A stretch of DNA of 64,000 nt from Aradus depressus (GCA_963662175.1 OY759225.1:12703601-12767600); one strand, 5' to 3'; shown: positions 34,901 to 46,780, numbered from the stretch's first letter. Program-made: numbers and translations. The notes: generated from the sequence alone by a model not told the origin.

Positions 34901-36672
34901 GTTACCCAATAGGCACTTGATCTCATGATGTTGGAGCTAGCTAGTTACCCAATAGGCACTTGATCTCATGATGTTGGAGCTAGCTAGTTACCCAATAGGC
35001 ACTTGATCTCATGATGTTGGAGCTAGCTAGTTACCCAATAGGCACTTGATGTTGGAGCTAGCTAGTTACCCAATAGGCACTTGATGTTGGAGCTAGCTAG
35101 TTACCCAATAGGCACTTGATGTTGGAGCTAGCTAGTTACCCAATAGGCACTTGATCTCATGATGTTGGAGCTAGCTAGTTACCCAATAGGCACTTGATGT
35201 TGGAGCTAGCTAGTTACCCAATAGGCACTTGATGTTGGAGCTAGCTAGTTACCCAATAGGCACTTGATGTTGGAGCTAGCTAGTTACCCAATAGGCACTT
35301 GATGTTGGAGCTAGCTAGTTACCCAATAGGCACTTGATGTTGGAGCTAGCTAGTTACCCAATAGGCACTTGATGTTGGAGCTAGCTAGTTACCCAATAGG
35401 CACTTGATGTTGGAGCTAGCTAGTTACCCAATAGGCACTTGATGTTGGAGCTAGCTAGTTACCCAATAGGCACTTGATCTCATGATGTTGGAGCTAGCTA
35501 GTTACCCAATAGGCACTTGATCTCATGATGTTGGAGCTAGCTAGTTACCCAATAGGCACTTGATCTCATGATGTTGGAGCTAGCTAGTTACCCAATAGGC
35601 ACTTGATCTCATGATGTTGGAGCTAGCTAGTTACCCAATAGGCACTTGATGTTGGAGCTAGCTAGTTACCCAATAGGCACTTGATCTCATGATGTTGGAG
35701 CTAGCTAGTTACCCAATAGGCACTTGATGTTGGAGCTAGCTAGTTACCCAATAGGCACTTGATCTCATGATGTTGGAGCTAGCTAGTTACCCAATAGGCA
35801 CTTGATCTCATGATGTTGGAGCTAGCTAGTTACCCAATAGGCACTTGATCTCATGATGTTGGAGCTAGCTAGTTACCCAATAGGCACTTGATGTTGGAGC
35901 TAGCTAGTTACCCAATAGGCACTTGATCTCATGATGTTGGAGCTAGCTAGTTACCCAATAGGCACTTGATGTTGGAGCTAGCTAGTTACCCAATAGGCAC
36001 TTGATCTCATGATGTTGGAGCTAGCTAGTTACCCAATAGGCACTTGATCTCATGATGTTGGAGCTAGCTAGTTACCCAATAGGCACTTGATCTCATGATG
36101 TTGGAGCTAGCTAGTTACCCAATAGGCACTTGATCTCATGATGTTGGAGCTAGCTAGTTACCCAATAGGCACTTGATGTTGGAGCTAGCTAGTTACCCAA
36201 TAGGCACTTGATCTCATGATGTTGGAGCTAGCTAGTTACCCAATAGGCACTTGATGTTGGAGCTAGCTAGTTACCCAATAGGCACTTGATCTCATGATGT
36301 TGGAGCTAGCTAGTTACCCAATAGGCACTTGATCTCATGATGTTGGAGCTAGCTAGTTACCCAATAGGCACTTGATCTCATGATGTTGGAGCTAGCTAGT
36401 TACCCAATAGGCACTTGATCTCATGATGTTGGAGCTAGCTAGTTACCCAATAGGCACTTGATCTCATGATGTTGGAGCTAGCTAGTTACCCAATAGGCAC
36501 TTGATCTCATGATGTTGGAGCTAGCTAGTTACCCAATAGGCACTTGATCTCATGATGTTGGAGCTAGCTAGTTACCCAATAGGCACTTGATCTCATCTAG
36601 AAACATGATGTTGGAGCTAGCTAGTTACCCAATAGGCACTTGATCTCATGATGTTGGAGCTAGCTAGTTACA
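31973..36672. repeat. 4.7 kb minisatellite of 35-bp and 43-bp units
   Basis: Short unit: GGCACTTGATGTTGGAGCTA plus GCTAGTTACCCAATA. Long unit: the same with CTCATGAT after TTGAT. Well over 100 units, nearly identical. It opens with three long units, is mainly short in the middle, and is mainly long after about 34670. Rare variants: AGTAACCC near 32911, CCCAAAAAGG near 34593, and CTAGAAA inserted at 36597. Stops occur in every frame. Confidence 0.97.
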
Positions 36673-36827
36673 TGGGCGAGAACACGACATCTTACTAACC
36701 TTTAGCCTACTTTCCATCGTCATCGGGAGCTTATAACCAACTACTATCATCCTTTCTCTCCCACGACTAAACAGTATTCACTACTCCATTCTTCTTTAGG
36801 TCGTCAATGTAAACATTAACCCATATA

Positions 36828-37170
36828 GGTTAGGTTTTTTGACTCATGCCCGGGCTTTAACTACGAGGTCATATCGCCTGCTACCAGAGCGCTCATTCGT
36901 CACTCTGGTGGACATGAGCCCGACTCTACTGTGGGAGTCCTAAATTTTGCCTACCCTAAATTTTTATTCATCTAGGGTAGGGGTCTTTAACGAGTACCTG
37001 ACATCGTACAGGCTCGGGACCATCGCTTAACGTCCCATCCGAAGGACGGCGTGCTTAAGTTTATTTTACCACCCAGATAAAATAAACTAAGGGCCTCGGT
37101 CGGGCTACGAACCCACAACCTTGAGCTCAGAAGTCAAGCACGCATACCACTGAGCTACCGGCGCCCTCTA
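36828..37170 (-). mobile_element. SINE-1, full-length, 10-bp duplication
   Basis: Intact box A and box B; AACCCATATA flanks it at 36818-36827 and 37171-37180. Confidence 0.93.
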
Positions 37171-37192
37171 AACCCATATATATGTTACTTAA

Positions 37193-37914
37193 CCCATATA
37201 TATGTTACTGTTAATTTGATAAATTTGGTTATTATACATAATATACTATATAATAACCAGTTATTATGTATAATAACCACCGTTCTTGGTTAATATGACA
37301 AATTATTCATAGTTTCTTAATATTTATCATATTAACCAGTTATTATACATAATATAAAACTCACCTTGTTAATATGATAAATTTTGCTTTCACAAAAACC
37401 TGATTGCCTCCGAGTTTTGAACGACGGGAGGGGCAGATATATCGTTCCGCCGGCCGTAGGCCGGCACACCTTCCCCCTGAATTTTGTACCATCTATTGTG
37501 ATTTATTTGTCTCCAAATAATATAGCTTAAATTCCTGGATGAGTTCAGTTGCAATAACCCTTTGATGCGCTCTTGTCAATTTATTCAAAATTGTAAGACA
37601 TCAAAAATCTGAAACAAATAAATCACAATAGATGGTACCAAATTCAGGGGGAAGGTGTGCCGGCCTACGGCGGGCGGAACGATATATCTGCCCCTCCCGT
37701 CGTTCAAAACTCGGAGGCAATCAGGTTTTTGTGAAAGCAAAATTTATCATATTAACAAGGTGAGTTTTATATTATGTATAATAACTGGTTAATATGATAA
37801 ATATTAGGAAACTGTGAATAATTTGTCACATTAACCAAGAACGGTGGTTATTATGTATAATAACCAGTTATGATGTATAATAACCAAATTTATCATATTA
37901 ACAGTAACATATAC
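37193..37914. mobile_element. foldback element with about 305-bp inverted arms
   Basis: Left arm (ATGTTACTGTTAAT..., CCTGATTGCCTCCGAGTTTT, TACCATCTATTGTGATTTAT) is the near-perfect reverse of the right arm from about 37610. The loop of about 110 bp has no coding sequence. Arms include GGTTATTATACATAATA motifs. Confidence 0.88.
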
Positions 37915-38222
37915 ACAGTGTTGCGAAAAAGAAACGCATTATTTTTAAAACTATTTGTTATTATTTTCCACGAGGCTTCACCAGTTTCTTCATAATCGAA
38001 CTTACAGAAAGAAATGGAAGACTGTCTAAAAGATCGGTATATGTTGCATCTAAAGTAATGAGCTGAGTTTCATCGAGAAGCCGATATGACAAAATCGGAC
38101 ACTTCATCGGAACTCAAGAAAAACGAACCTGCTGTGCAATATTCAAATCCACATCAAAGCTGTGCGGAGAACGGAGTGGCATTGCATGGAAAATGTTTTT
38201 TATAATTTCACCAAGTCTAGAC

Positions 38223-38947
38223 TAGGGATGGGTATCGACCAACAAAGCATCGATTAACGACATCTATTTTTTTTACTAATTAATCGATACACTTATTAAT
38301 TGTTGGTTAAATAATCGATTAATCGATTAACTAGCAGTGGCAGGAGCCTCCGTCTCTTTCAGTTGTGCAGGCCTCTTCAGGCCAATTTTGGAGATGTTTG
38401 TGCTCCAGGTGGTTTTTTAAGTTTGTCGTGTTCCCACATGTTTTTATTTTAACTCCACGATACCGACACTTAGCACCTATCAAAATGCTGCCAAACCACA
38501 CTTTTGGGAAGCATCTTCTTTTAACTAATAAAGTTAACTAATAAAAAAAAAAGAACACCGAGTGGCACAAGGCAAACGCACAAACAAAAGTTAATATAAT
38601 CAGTCAATCACAACTCACAAATGACAAAACACAAATGATTAGAAATTAGAAGTAGAACTTTTAGAAGGTTACTTATCACCAGTTCACCACAGAGGCACTG
38701 TGTTGTATCGATAGTCGATATGATAATCTCCTGTCACTTTTTTAGGCGAGTTGCACTTCGGATGAATTATAATTAATTCATTTTTTTCTCCTGTTTTTCG
38801 GATGAGTTGTAATTTTAATTAAAAATTTAATAATCGTTAAATAATCATCGATTATCCGATTAATCAAACCCAAATGACATCGATTAAAAAATCACTGATT
38901 ATTTTACAAAAACATCAATTATTTAGATTAATCGATACCCAACCCTA
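38223..38947 (-). mobile_element. hAT element remnant with BED zinc finger
   Basis: Ends TAGGGATGGGTATCGA and TCGATACCCAACCCTA, and the perfect 8-bp duplication GTCTAGAC at 38215-38222 and 38948-38955. On the minus strand it keeps the start of a ZBED-type transposase. Confidence 0.92.
38330..38515 (-). pseudogene. BED zinc-finger remnant of a hAT transposase
   Basis: SVVWQHFDR, then after a frameshift AKCRYRGVKIKTCGNTTNLK and NHLEHKHLQNWPEE. This is a BED finger (C-x2-C ... H-x3-H) in which the second Cys of the first pair is Arg, so it should not hold zinc properly. Confidence 0.75.
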
Positions 38948-38955
38948 GTCTAGAC

Positions 38956-39306
38956 ATCACCATGCCATTCTTATTTTTATTACATAAATTTTATTTTTTT
39001 CATTATTCGAATTTTCCTCCCGGAGCTGCATATTATTATAGTATTATTATTATAAGTAAGTTTATTATTATAGGTATATATATTTTTTTTTAATAATATT
39101 GTATTTTATACGGTGAAAATTAAATCAACTAATCATGAAAGTGTATTTCTTATCCGTTTGTGTTTGAATTAATGTTTATTATTTTTTTTTTTTTGAGAGT
39201 CAACGCTTTAAATGTACTTATTGTGCATCGTATAAGTGTACTTATTGTGATAAATGTATTGTGTGTATAATATAATGAAAACATTTATAATGTGTATAAT
39301 ATAATG

Positions 39307-39350
<44 letters not shown>

Positions 39351-39690
39351 GAAAATGGAGATAAAAATGGTAAGTAGTTGATTTTTGTTTCATAACCGTT
39401 ATTCTGTTCTGCAATTCAGAAAACAATTTTACGATTTTACAATAATCGCATTTACTTTTAGATAATAAACAAAAACAACAGTCGACGACCACTTACGTTA
39501 GAACCATAGACGCTGTATTTACAAGATATTTAGTTAACGTACAAACACTGCCTTATATTTCATACTTTAGTTATCATAAGCCCATCGTATCATGCGTTTC
39601 ACACGAAAATTATGTCAAATGTACAAAACACTTAATTTATTATTAAGTTAATCTATATCATATTTATAATAACATCTTTAAGGCAACATC
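38956..39690. other. AT-rich stretch with 40-base A run
   Basis: Poly-A at 39309-39348; no gene seen. Confidence 0.6.
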
Positions 39691-39702
39691 TATCAGTTAA
39701 TA

Positions 39703-40037
39703 GAGGGCGCCGGTAGCTCAGTGGTATGCGTGCTTGACTTCTGAGCTCAAGGTCGTGGGTTCGTAACCCGACCGAGGCCCTTAGTTTATTTTATCTGGCA
39801 GGTAAAATAAACTTAAGCACGCCGTCCTTCGGATGGGACGTTAAGCGATGGTCCCGAGCCTGTACGATGTCAGGTACTCCTTAAAGACCCCTACCCTAGA
39901 TGAATAAAAATTTAGGGTTGGCAAAATTTAGGACTCCCACAGTAGAGTCGGGCTCATGTCCACCAGAGTGACGAAAGAGCGCTCTGGTAGTAGGCGATAA
40001 GCCCGGGCATGAGTCATAAAACCTAACCTAACCTATA
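39703..40037 (+). mobile_element. SINE-1, full-length
   Basis: Intact box A (TAGCTCAGTGGTATG) and box B (GGTTCGTAACCC), tail CCTAACCTAACC; AGTTAATA flanks both sides. A few bases are deleted near the 3' end. Confidence 0.92.
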
Positions 40038-40379
40038 AGTTAATAAATTAATATAACCTTAACTGTAAATAGAAACTGTTACCAACATATTATATGATTA
40101 GAAAAATTTCCTGAATTATATTATTTCCTATCCTGTACCAATGTTAATAAAAATAGTTAAAATCAAAATATAGTCTATTGGCACAAAGAGAAACTGAAAC
40201 TAGAAGAGTTAGGTACTGAAGTTACACTTCAAACGTGTGTACTAACTGCACATACACTTTTTTTGTGGATTGAAAATTCCCTGAGGACGAGATTTATTAA
40301 TTTTCATTTCAATTGGTCAAAGAGGTAATAATAGTTTCTAAATAGTTTAAATATAGTGTGGATGTACATTGCCGGTGAT

Positions 40380-40505
40380 TTTGACTCTCTGATGGTAACT
40401 TGAAGCCCACCTTAAAGAACTCCAGACAACACTTGAGGGGATTCGAACCTGGGCCAGTAGATCTAACCTAGCTAGACAAACTAGCTATTAGACAGGAATG
40501 TGGTC
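40380..40505 (-). mobile_element. possible tRNA-derived SINE, different family
   Basis: On the minus strand TAGCTAGTTTGTCTAG resembles box A and CAGGTTCGAATCCCC is a perfect box B. Confidence 0.45.
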
Positions 40506-40509
40506 CTAC

Positions 40510-40672
40510 CTCTGGTATGAATGGTCCGTCTGGGTCTAGTACTAGCAGCCTGGAGACAAGTTGAATGGTAGGAGGTGGGACCCCCTCTCCGCAGAGGTAT
40601 ACTCGTACTTCTGTCCTGACCACTTCTCAACTACCAGTCGCTACACGGACATACCCTCCTCTACCCATCTTC
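40510..40672 (-). other. possible orphan exon with an in-frame TGA, gene unknown
   Basis: On the minus strand, TTGTCAG and a GTAGGA donor bound 163 nt. In the phase that follows 52664-52778 it reads KMGRGGYVRVATGS, a TGA, then EVVRTEVRVYLCGEGVPPPT and QLVSRLLVLDPDGPFIPE, ending in phase 0. The composition looks coding, but the TGA argues for a pseudogene, another acceptor or an assembly error. The plus strand also reads openly (DPLSAEVYSYFCPDHF) up to a GTAAGT, so the strand is uncertain. Confidence 0.3.
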
Positions 40673-41451
40673 CTGACAAGTAAGTCACACATATCATTAT
40701 TCTTTGGTACGTAAAAAAGGATATTCTGCCTTCAGTCAAAGCACGCCAAAATATTTAGTATGATCATTCAGAAGTACCTGAGTAAGACTAGTATTCATTT
40801 CAATGAAACATTTTTTCTTGTGTTTCAACATCGAAAAATAGTAGTTACATGGCCGAGCGTTCGTGCCAATATGCCTTCTGAGCCAAAGAAAAAAATAAAA
40901 ATTTATTGGCACGAAAATGGCCAAATATTGCCTTCGCAAAGCTGCCACTGCTCCTAGCTCCAAACCATGTGGAATAAAATGAAACAGTACAAAATTTTCC
41001 ACTCTGATATTTAGTACTTTTTTACAACATTCTTAGGTACTTATATTAATGAAATTTTTTTTAAAATAAAAATTATAGCAAAAACTGAAAATTTCATATG
41101 TAATAGACTTCTTCGAGCCTCACCCGGTTTATGACTTATTGAAACCAATTTTTATAGGCGTCTGCTTGATTTACGCTAAAACGACTATAAAAAAAAAATG
41201 CTCACCAAAAATGTTTGTTATTTAATTTCCAATCGAATATGTCCTAAAGTTTGAAATAAGACCAATACAAATAAAGTTCTAGGGTCCCATAGAATGTATG
41301 TTTTGAGAATAAATTTAAAAATATGTTTTTATTATTGGTGTTATTTTATTAAAAAGGACAACACATAAAATATATGAGAAGATTTTCTTATACTATATAC
41401 ATTTTTACAAATCATGTATAATAAGTAAATGTGTTTATTCTCCCTCAGTAA

Positions 41452-41769
41452 TAGGTTAGGTTAGGTTAGGTTTTATGACTCATGCCCGGGCTTTAACTAC
41501 GAAGTCATATCGCCTACTACCAGAGCGCTCTACTGTGGGCGTCCTAAATTTTGCCTACCCTAAATCTTTATTCACCTAGGGTAGGGGTCTTTAACGAGTA
41601 CCTGACATCGTACAGGCTCGGGACCATTGCTTTACGTCCCATCCGAAGGACGACGTGCTTAAGTTTATTTTACCTCCCAGATAAAATAAACTAAGGGCCT
41701 CGGTCGGGTTACGAACCCACGTTCTTGAACTCAAAAGATAAGCACGCATACCACTGAGCTACCGGCGCC
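41452..41769 (-). mobile_element. SINE-1, minus, small internal deletion
   Basis: Tail GGTTAGGTTAGGTTAGG to head CTACCGGCGCC; about 30 bp missing at GAGCGCTCTACTGTGGG. Confidence 0.9.
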
Positions 41770-41917
41770 ATATATATATATATATATATATAGGAAATCA
41801 ATGGTCCGAGAGAGAAATATATAGTTACTATATATGTATACGAGTATACTATATTACTATATGTATATAAGACCATTGATTTCTTTCTTAATTTATATAT
41901 GACTCATTATATTTATT

Positions 41918-41954
<37 letters not shown>

Positions 41955-41961
41955 ATATATA

Positions 41962-42512
41962 CAGGGTGTATCGCAAGCAGATGACAATACTCGGGGGGGT
42001 GAATGCCCCAAGTACACTGTAAGTTAGGTTTACGCATGTATTTCATCTTTTCTGCTGTCTCATTCCGGCAATGGTCGACAATGAAGAACAACATTAGGTA
42101 TTTTTAAAGGGCCATATTTTTGCTAACTTTTGGTGAATTTGGGACATCCTAGCGAATAAAGAAAACAAATTACGGTAAACTGAAAATTTGCCAAACAATT
42201 TAAACAGGTGTTCGTTTTGAAATAAACGTTAGCCTCCTATTTCTATCTTTTCGATTTTCATGTCAAAAAACATGTCACCTGTTAGGAAATTTAACGTAGA
42301 TTACGACAGTGTAGTCAGATTTCACTTTACCTTAACCAAAAAGTGATATTTACGGACATTTTGCTAAAAAAACGTGGTTATCGTAAAAAAATTTAAAATC
42401 TCATTTATTTCTACACTAAGTTGAAACGGATTTTTATTACCCCGGTTTCTTAGTGTACTTGAGTGGGGCATTCACCCCCCCGAGTATTGTCATCTGCTTG
42501 CGATACACCCTG
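41962..42512. mobile_element. 551-bp MITE with about 58-bp terminal inverted repeats
   Basis: CAGGGTGTATCGCAAGCAGA and TCTGCTTGCGATACACCCTG at the ends, followed inward by GACAATACTCGGGGGGGTGA and its reverse; flanked by TATA. Tc1/mariner-type ends. Outside it, AATCAATGGTCCGAGAGAGA and TCTCTCTCGGACCATTGATT form a second, outer inverted repeat (41795-42553). Confidence 0.85.
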
Positions 42513-42559
42513 TATAGTAACTATATATATATTTCTCTCTCGGACCATTGATTTTCTTT

Positions 42560-43340
42560 TCAATTTATATATGACTCATTATTGTTTACATTATTATTCC
42601 TACTTTCTTCTTACATTATTATTTCACAAATTTATTTTTATTGTTAATCATTGCCATTTAATATTCCATTAATTAATTCATAGAGGCCTGTTTTCTTTTT
42701 TCTTTAATCTGTTTCAATTGGCTAATAATTGTATTATTTTGTTTATTTCTAATGTTATTATTCTTAGGAGACTTACGTACCAGAATAAATATTATTTTTC
42801 ATTTTCATTTCATTTAAATATAATTAAATTATTATATAATTTCATAAAATTTATTTTAATTCATGTGAAATGATCTTCTGTATGAAGTTCTAACAATTCC
42901 CATACTAACGTTGAATTCGTTAGAAAAGATGAGGAACAGGTAGTAACAACTATCTATTTGCAATAGGTTATCCTGTCTGACCTGACAGAGTCCCTTCTTT
43001 CCCCACAACCTACTTCACCTCTAACTACACAGTTCCGGGAATATAATTTGCCTATATTCGGGACACGGAGAAGTGAGAAATTTGCCAATATTCACAATCC
43101 ATATACCACCTGTCTCACGCGATAGAAATAAGTTGCAAAGTTGGCAACTATGATGGTTTTACTTTTTTGTATATTTTAAAAAATAGCATATTTGCAAAGT
43201 TATTACACCAAGAAACAATAATATTATTATTAACTATATACTACTGATAAACATAAACAATAATAAAGTTTTAAATAAATATATGTATATAATATGTGCT
43301 AACTTAGAAATCAGAAGACAATTAAGACACTTTACTGAGC
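42560..43340. other. AT-rich stretch, no feature recognised
   Basis: No exon, repeat unit or named element is seen. Confidence 0.5.
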
Positions 43341-43404
43341 TTAAGTACATTTTTTACTGTATAAGAAATTCGAGGTTCTGTCGTGTAAATGAAAATTTAA
43401 TATT

Positions 43405-43446
43405 TGGCCAACGTTTCGGAAACTATTTATTTTCTTCTTCATGTCC
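43405..43446 (-). ncRNA. degenerate hammerhead motif, family B
   Basis: GAAACGTT and GGCC are intact and stem II GGAAA/TTTCC-like pairing remains, but the first core C is lost (ATGAAGA). Confidence 0.4.
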
Positions 43447-43576
43447 TTAGAATGACTTGAGTGGATTTGTGTGGTGAAGATATTAAGAGTTTGTTTGACA
43501 CAAGAAAGGACACATTGACACATACACTAAATAAAAATTAACAACATACTCCTCTACAGCAACCAACTGTACATTT

Positions 43577-43846
43577 AAGATTAGGTTCGCCACTCTGGTG
43601 GACATGAGCCCGACTCTACTGTGGGAGTCCTAAATTTTGCCTATCCTAAATTTTTATTCACCTAGTGCAGGGGTCTTTAACGAGTATCTGACATCGTACA
43701 GGCTCGGGACCATCGCTTAACGTCCCATCTGAAGGACGGCGTGATTAAGTTTATTATAAAATAAACTAAGGGCCTCGGTCGGGTTTTGAACCCACGTTCT
43801 TGAGCTCAGAAGGCAAGCACGCATACCACTGAGCTACCGGCGCCCT
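43577..43846 (-). mobile_element. SINE-1 inserted in the PLE, 10-bp duplication
   Basis: CTGTACATTT flanks it at 43567-43576 and 43847-43856. The SINE tail joins directly to CGCCACTCTGG, so its 3' third is deleted. Confidence 0.9.
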
Positions 43847-43879
43847 CTGTACATTTTAATAAAAAAACGTAAGCCGGAT

Positions 43880-44400
43880 GACTAAACCTTTATTAACTCT
43901 TCTAACCACAAACTATCCAAGTACCTAGCTAACATACTAAAATCTGTCTCCTCTGATAAATACAATATCAAAGAATCGTTCCAATTTGTCGAAAAATTAA
44001 CGATATCTACAGTCTCACCAGAACATTCTTTACTCTTATTGAGGTCAAATCCTTATTTACTAACATTCCGCTCAACATGGTGTAGGGAATAATTAAACAA
44101 AACTGGGGGAAAATCAGAGAACACACAACCATACCTAAAACTGATTTCCTGAACTTAGTAAGTGTGTTAGTAACACACTGCAGTAAAAATGGATACTTCA
44201 CGTATGATGGTAAAATTTTTCAACAAACGTTTGGTGTGGCAATGGGTTCAAACCTCAGTCCTATCTTTGCGGACCTAGCAATGAACAACAGACCATATTC
44301 TAGAAAAAACGACCATTTAAAGTTTCATTATTGTTTAAATTTGTTGACGACATCTTAACATGCATTCCCATAGAAGACTTGGAAAAAAAACACAAACTCT
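43880..44400 (+). pseudogene. PLE reverse transcriptase, frameshifted
   Basis: KLSKYLANILKSVSSDKYNI, then ESFQFVEKLTI, SLFTNIPLNMV, IPKTDFLNLVSVLVTHCSKN and GYFTYDGKIFQQTFGVAMGS plus NLSPIFADLAM; after a further shift FKFVDDILTCIP. TNIPL, the MGS-LSPI-AD block and the VDD catalytic motif are those of PLE reverse transcriptases. Several frame changes and stops show it is dead. No GIY-YIG endonuclease is seen. Confidence 0.85.
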
Positions 44401-44440
44401 AAACACCATCACCACACACATCCACTCAACACATTATAAA

Positions 44441-44482
44441 GCCCTGAAAAAGGAAATAAATAGTTTCCGAAACGTTGGCCAT
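44441..44482 (+). ncRNA. hammerhead motif, family B, one core change
   Basis: GCC, CTGAAAA (core G changed to A), stem II GGAAA/TTTCC, GAAA, CG stem III, TT, GGC. Confidence 0.45.
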
Positions 44483-44667
44483 ATATTGAGTTTTCATTTA
44501 CCTACACGACAGAACCTCGAATTCCTTCTACATATATTGAAAAGATACTGTCGACTATTATTTGTTAATTTTTATTATTTTTTAGTCCCCTGATAACGAT
44601 TAATTGGTTCAATCAATCGATATAAATTATTTATTAATTGCAACAATACGTTTTTTAGACAAATCCC

Positions 44668-44686
44668 CCCCCCCCCCCCCCCCCCC
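44668..44686. repeat. poly-C run
   Basis: About 20 consecutive C; copy number is likely assembly-sensitive. Confidence 0.9.
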
Positions 44687-45118
44687 AAATACTATAAATT
44701 TACATAAAGTGATGTAGTGGTCAAATCGACACACTACTATATATATATATATAGGTATATATTTTTATATATATGTACTCACTCATTTCCTTACTTCTGA
44801 GTTTACCTGTGACTTAATATATAATTCACACGACTTGTAACTCTTTATTGACTATTGTCTAACTGTACACGAGTAATGACTCGGCCAGTCCAAATGCAGA
44901 CTTCACAAACTCAAAATATGTGGAGAAAACATACAACTGTCTTTATATAACTTGTAGAAATCACTCTAGTCCAAAAGAAATACAACAAGTCAATTCATAA
45001 CCAAATATTAAAAAACTGTCTTAAATAAACTCCACAAACAACTAAATATTTACATTGTAATTTACTGATTTATTAACACAAGTCATAAAACATCTGACAG
45101 AATCAATCTACGATACAC

Positions 45119-45480
45119 TAATGCCCGGGCTTTAACTATGTGGTCTTATCTCCTACTACCAGAGCGCTCTTTTGTCACTCAAGTGGACATGAGCCCGACT
45201 CTACAATGGGAGTCCTAAATTTTGCCTACCCTAAATTTTTATTAGTCTGGGGCAGGAGTCTTTAACAAGTACCTGACATCGCACACACTCGGGACCATCG
45301 CTTAACGTCCCATTCACAGGATGGAGTGCTCAAGTTTTTTCATCTCCCAGATACTTTTATCTAGGTGAAGAAACTTTGAGCACGCAGTCCTTCGGATGGG
45401 ACATAAAGGATGGTCGAAGTCAGGTACTCGTTAAAGACCCCTTACACTAGGTGAATAAATCTAGACAAGCAACATTTGAG
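45119..45480. mobile_element. two SINE-1 copies joined head to head
   Basis: 45119-45352 is the minus strand up to CATCTCCCAGATAC; 45355-45480 is the plus strand from TTATCTAGGTGAAGAAACTT. Both lack the tRNA-like head and meet at the same body position. Confidence 0.8.
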
Positions 45481-46129
45481 TGAAGGAAGTGACCGATTAC
45501 ATAATTTTATATATGCTTTGTATACCTGGAGAAGTAAAAATTGTTGCGATACACTGACAAGGTTTCATTCAGTCTATGCGCATTATACCTTTTGATTTAC
45601 AAACCTTATTTTCGGAAAATAGTCAACTTTCGTGGTTTCACAATCAGGCCGAGGATAAGCTATTTCGATGTATTGGTATTGTCTTCATGAGGTTTCGAAT
45701 TTTGAGTCCCCCTCTTGTAAAATAACATAATTGATTATTCCGTGCTGGGGATGTACTGAGCCGGTGATTCACCGACTACTTTTGATGTGAAAACATTCAA
45801 GCTGTCGGGGCTATGTCAGAGCGTAAATATCGTTGATGTGCATGCGTGTGTGTCGGACGGTTGCGCGCGCAGCACACACACAAGTACACACTTCTTTATC
45901 TGTGATGTCATCTGTTTTCGAGCATTTCTACGTTCATGGAATGATCAGATATAACATTGTATTTTTACATCATTGATCATATTTACCGTTGTAGTGAATT
46001 TAACTAAAATATCAATATTACGAACTATAAAATGATCTTTCGGTAAGAAACTTTTAGGTTAAGATGCTTCGATAGCTTAAATTTGTCACAATAAATAACA
46101 TTTGTGTTAAAAGAAAATAATATAGCTGT

Positions 46130-46461
46130 TAGGTTAGGTTAGGTTTTATGACTCATGCCCGAGCTTTAACTACGAGGTCATATCGCCTACTACCAGAGTG
46201 CTCTTTCGTCACTCTGGTGGACATGAGCCCGACTCTACTGTGGGAGTCCTACATTTTTATTCACCTAGGATAGGGGTCTTTAACGAGTACCTGACATTGT
46301 ACAGGCTCGGGACCATCGCTTAACGTCCCATCCGAAGGACGACGTGCTTAAGTTTATTTTACCTCCCAGATAAAATAAACTAAGGGCCTCGGTCGGGTTA
46401 CGAACCCACGAACTTGAGCTCAGAAGTCAAGCACGCATACCACTGAGCTACCGGCGCCCTC
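46130..46461 (-). mobile_element. SINE-1, full-length, 13-bp duplication
   Basis: ATAATATAGCTGT flanks it at 46117-46129 and 46462-46474; head and tail complete. Confidence 0.94.
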
Positions 46462-46639
46462 ATAATATAGCTGTGTAAATCTAAAAAAAAAATATATATA
46501 TATATATATATAATTATTTTAGGTATCACAATCCTATAATTTCTTGTATAAAGGAAATTGAGGAACAATAAAGAAAGTTTAATTCCTCATACTAGGTACT
46601 TTTCTTGTAACATTATAAAATGGGAGCCTTTCTTCAAAT

Positions 46640-46780
46640 TTGCACGTCTTGAACTTTCGATATTTTTTTAGGGCTCTTTTTAAATTACTGTAGAAAAATT
46701 TAGTAGAATACCAGCTACAATTTCCACAGGAAATGTGGTAATTTTATTTTAATTTTCTTTTTAATTTTATTCAACAAAAT
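46640..46780 (+). repeat. dispersed repeat shared with 62605-62725
   Basis: CACGTCTTGAACTTTCGATA, AGGGCTCTTTTTAAA and GAAATGTGGTAATTT recur in the same orientation at 62605-62725. Confidence 0.6.

Larger units (their letters stand above)
43355..44545 (+). mobile_element. Penelope-like element fragment with inverted family B ends
   Basis: AAATTCGAGGTTCTGTCGTG at left and its reverse at right (CACGACAGAACCTCGAATTC) enclose a decayed reverse transcriptase (43880-44400). A SINE-1 copy (43577-43846) is inserted inside. This places the family B hammerhead ends in a PLE. Confidence 0.82.

Noticed and set aside
31973..36672. Evenly spaced short repeats that could suggest a CRISPR array
   Set aside because: There are no unique spacers; the whole unit repeats head to tail, and the host is eukaryotic.
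39208..39492. 94-codon minus-strand frame
   Set aside because: It is held open by a 40-base A run giving poly-Phe; no coding signature.
40510..40672. Selenocysteine at the in-frame TGA
   Set aside because: No SECIS element was seen and the protein is unknown; a pseudogene or different splice site is simpler.
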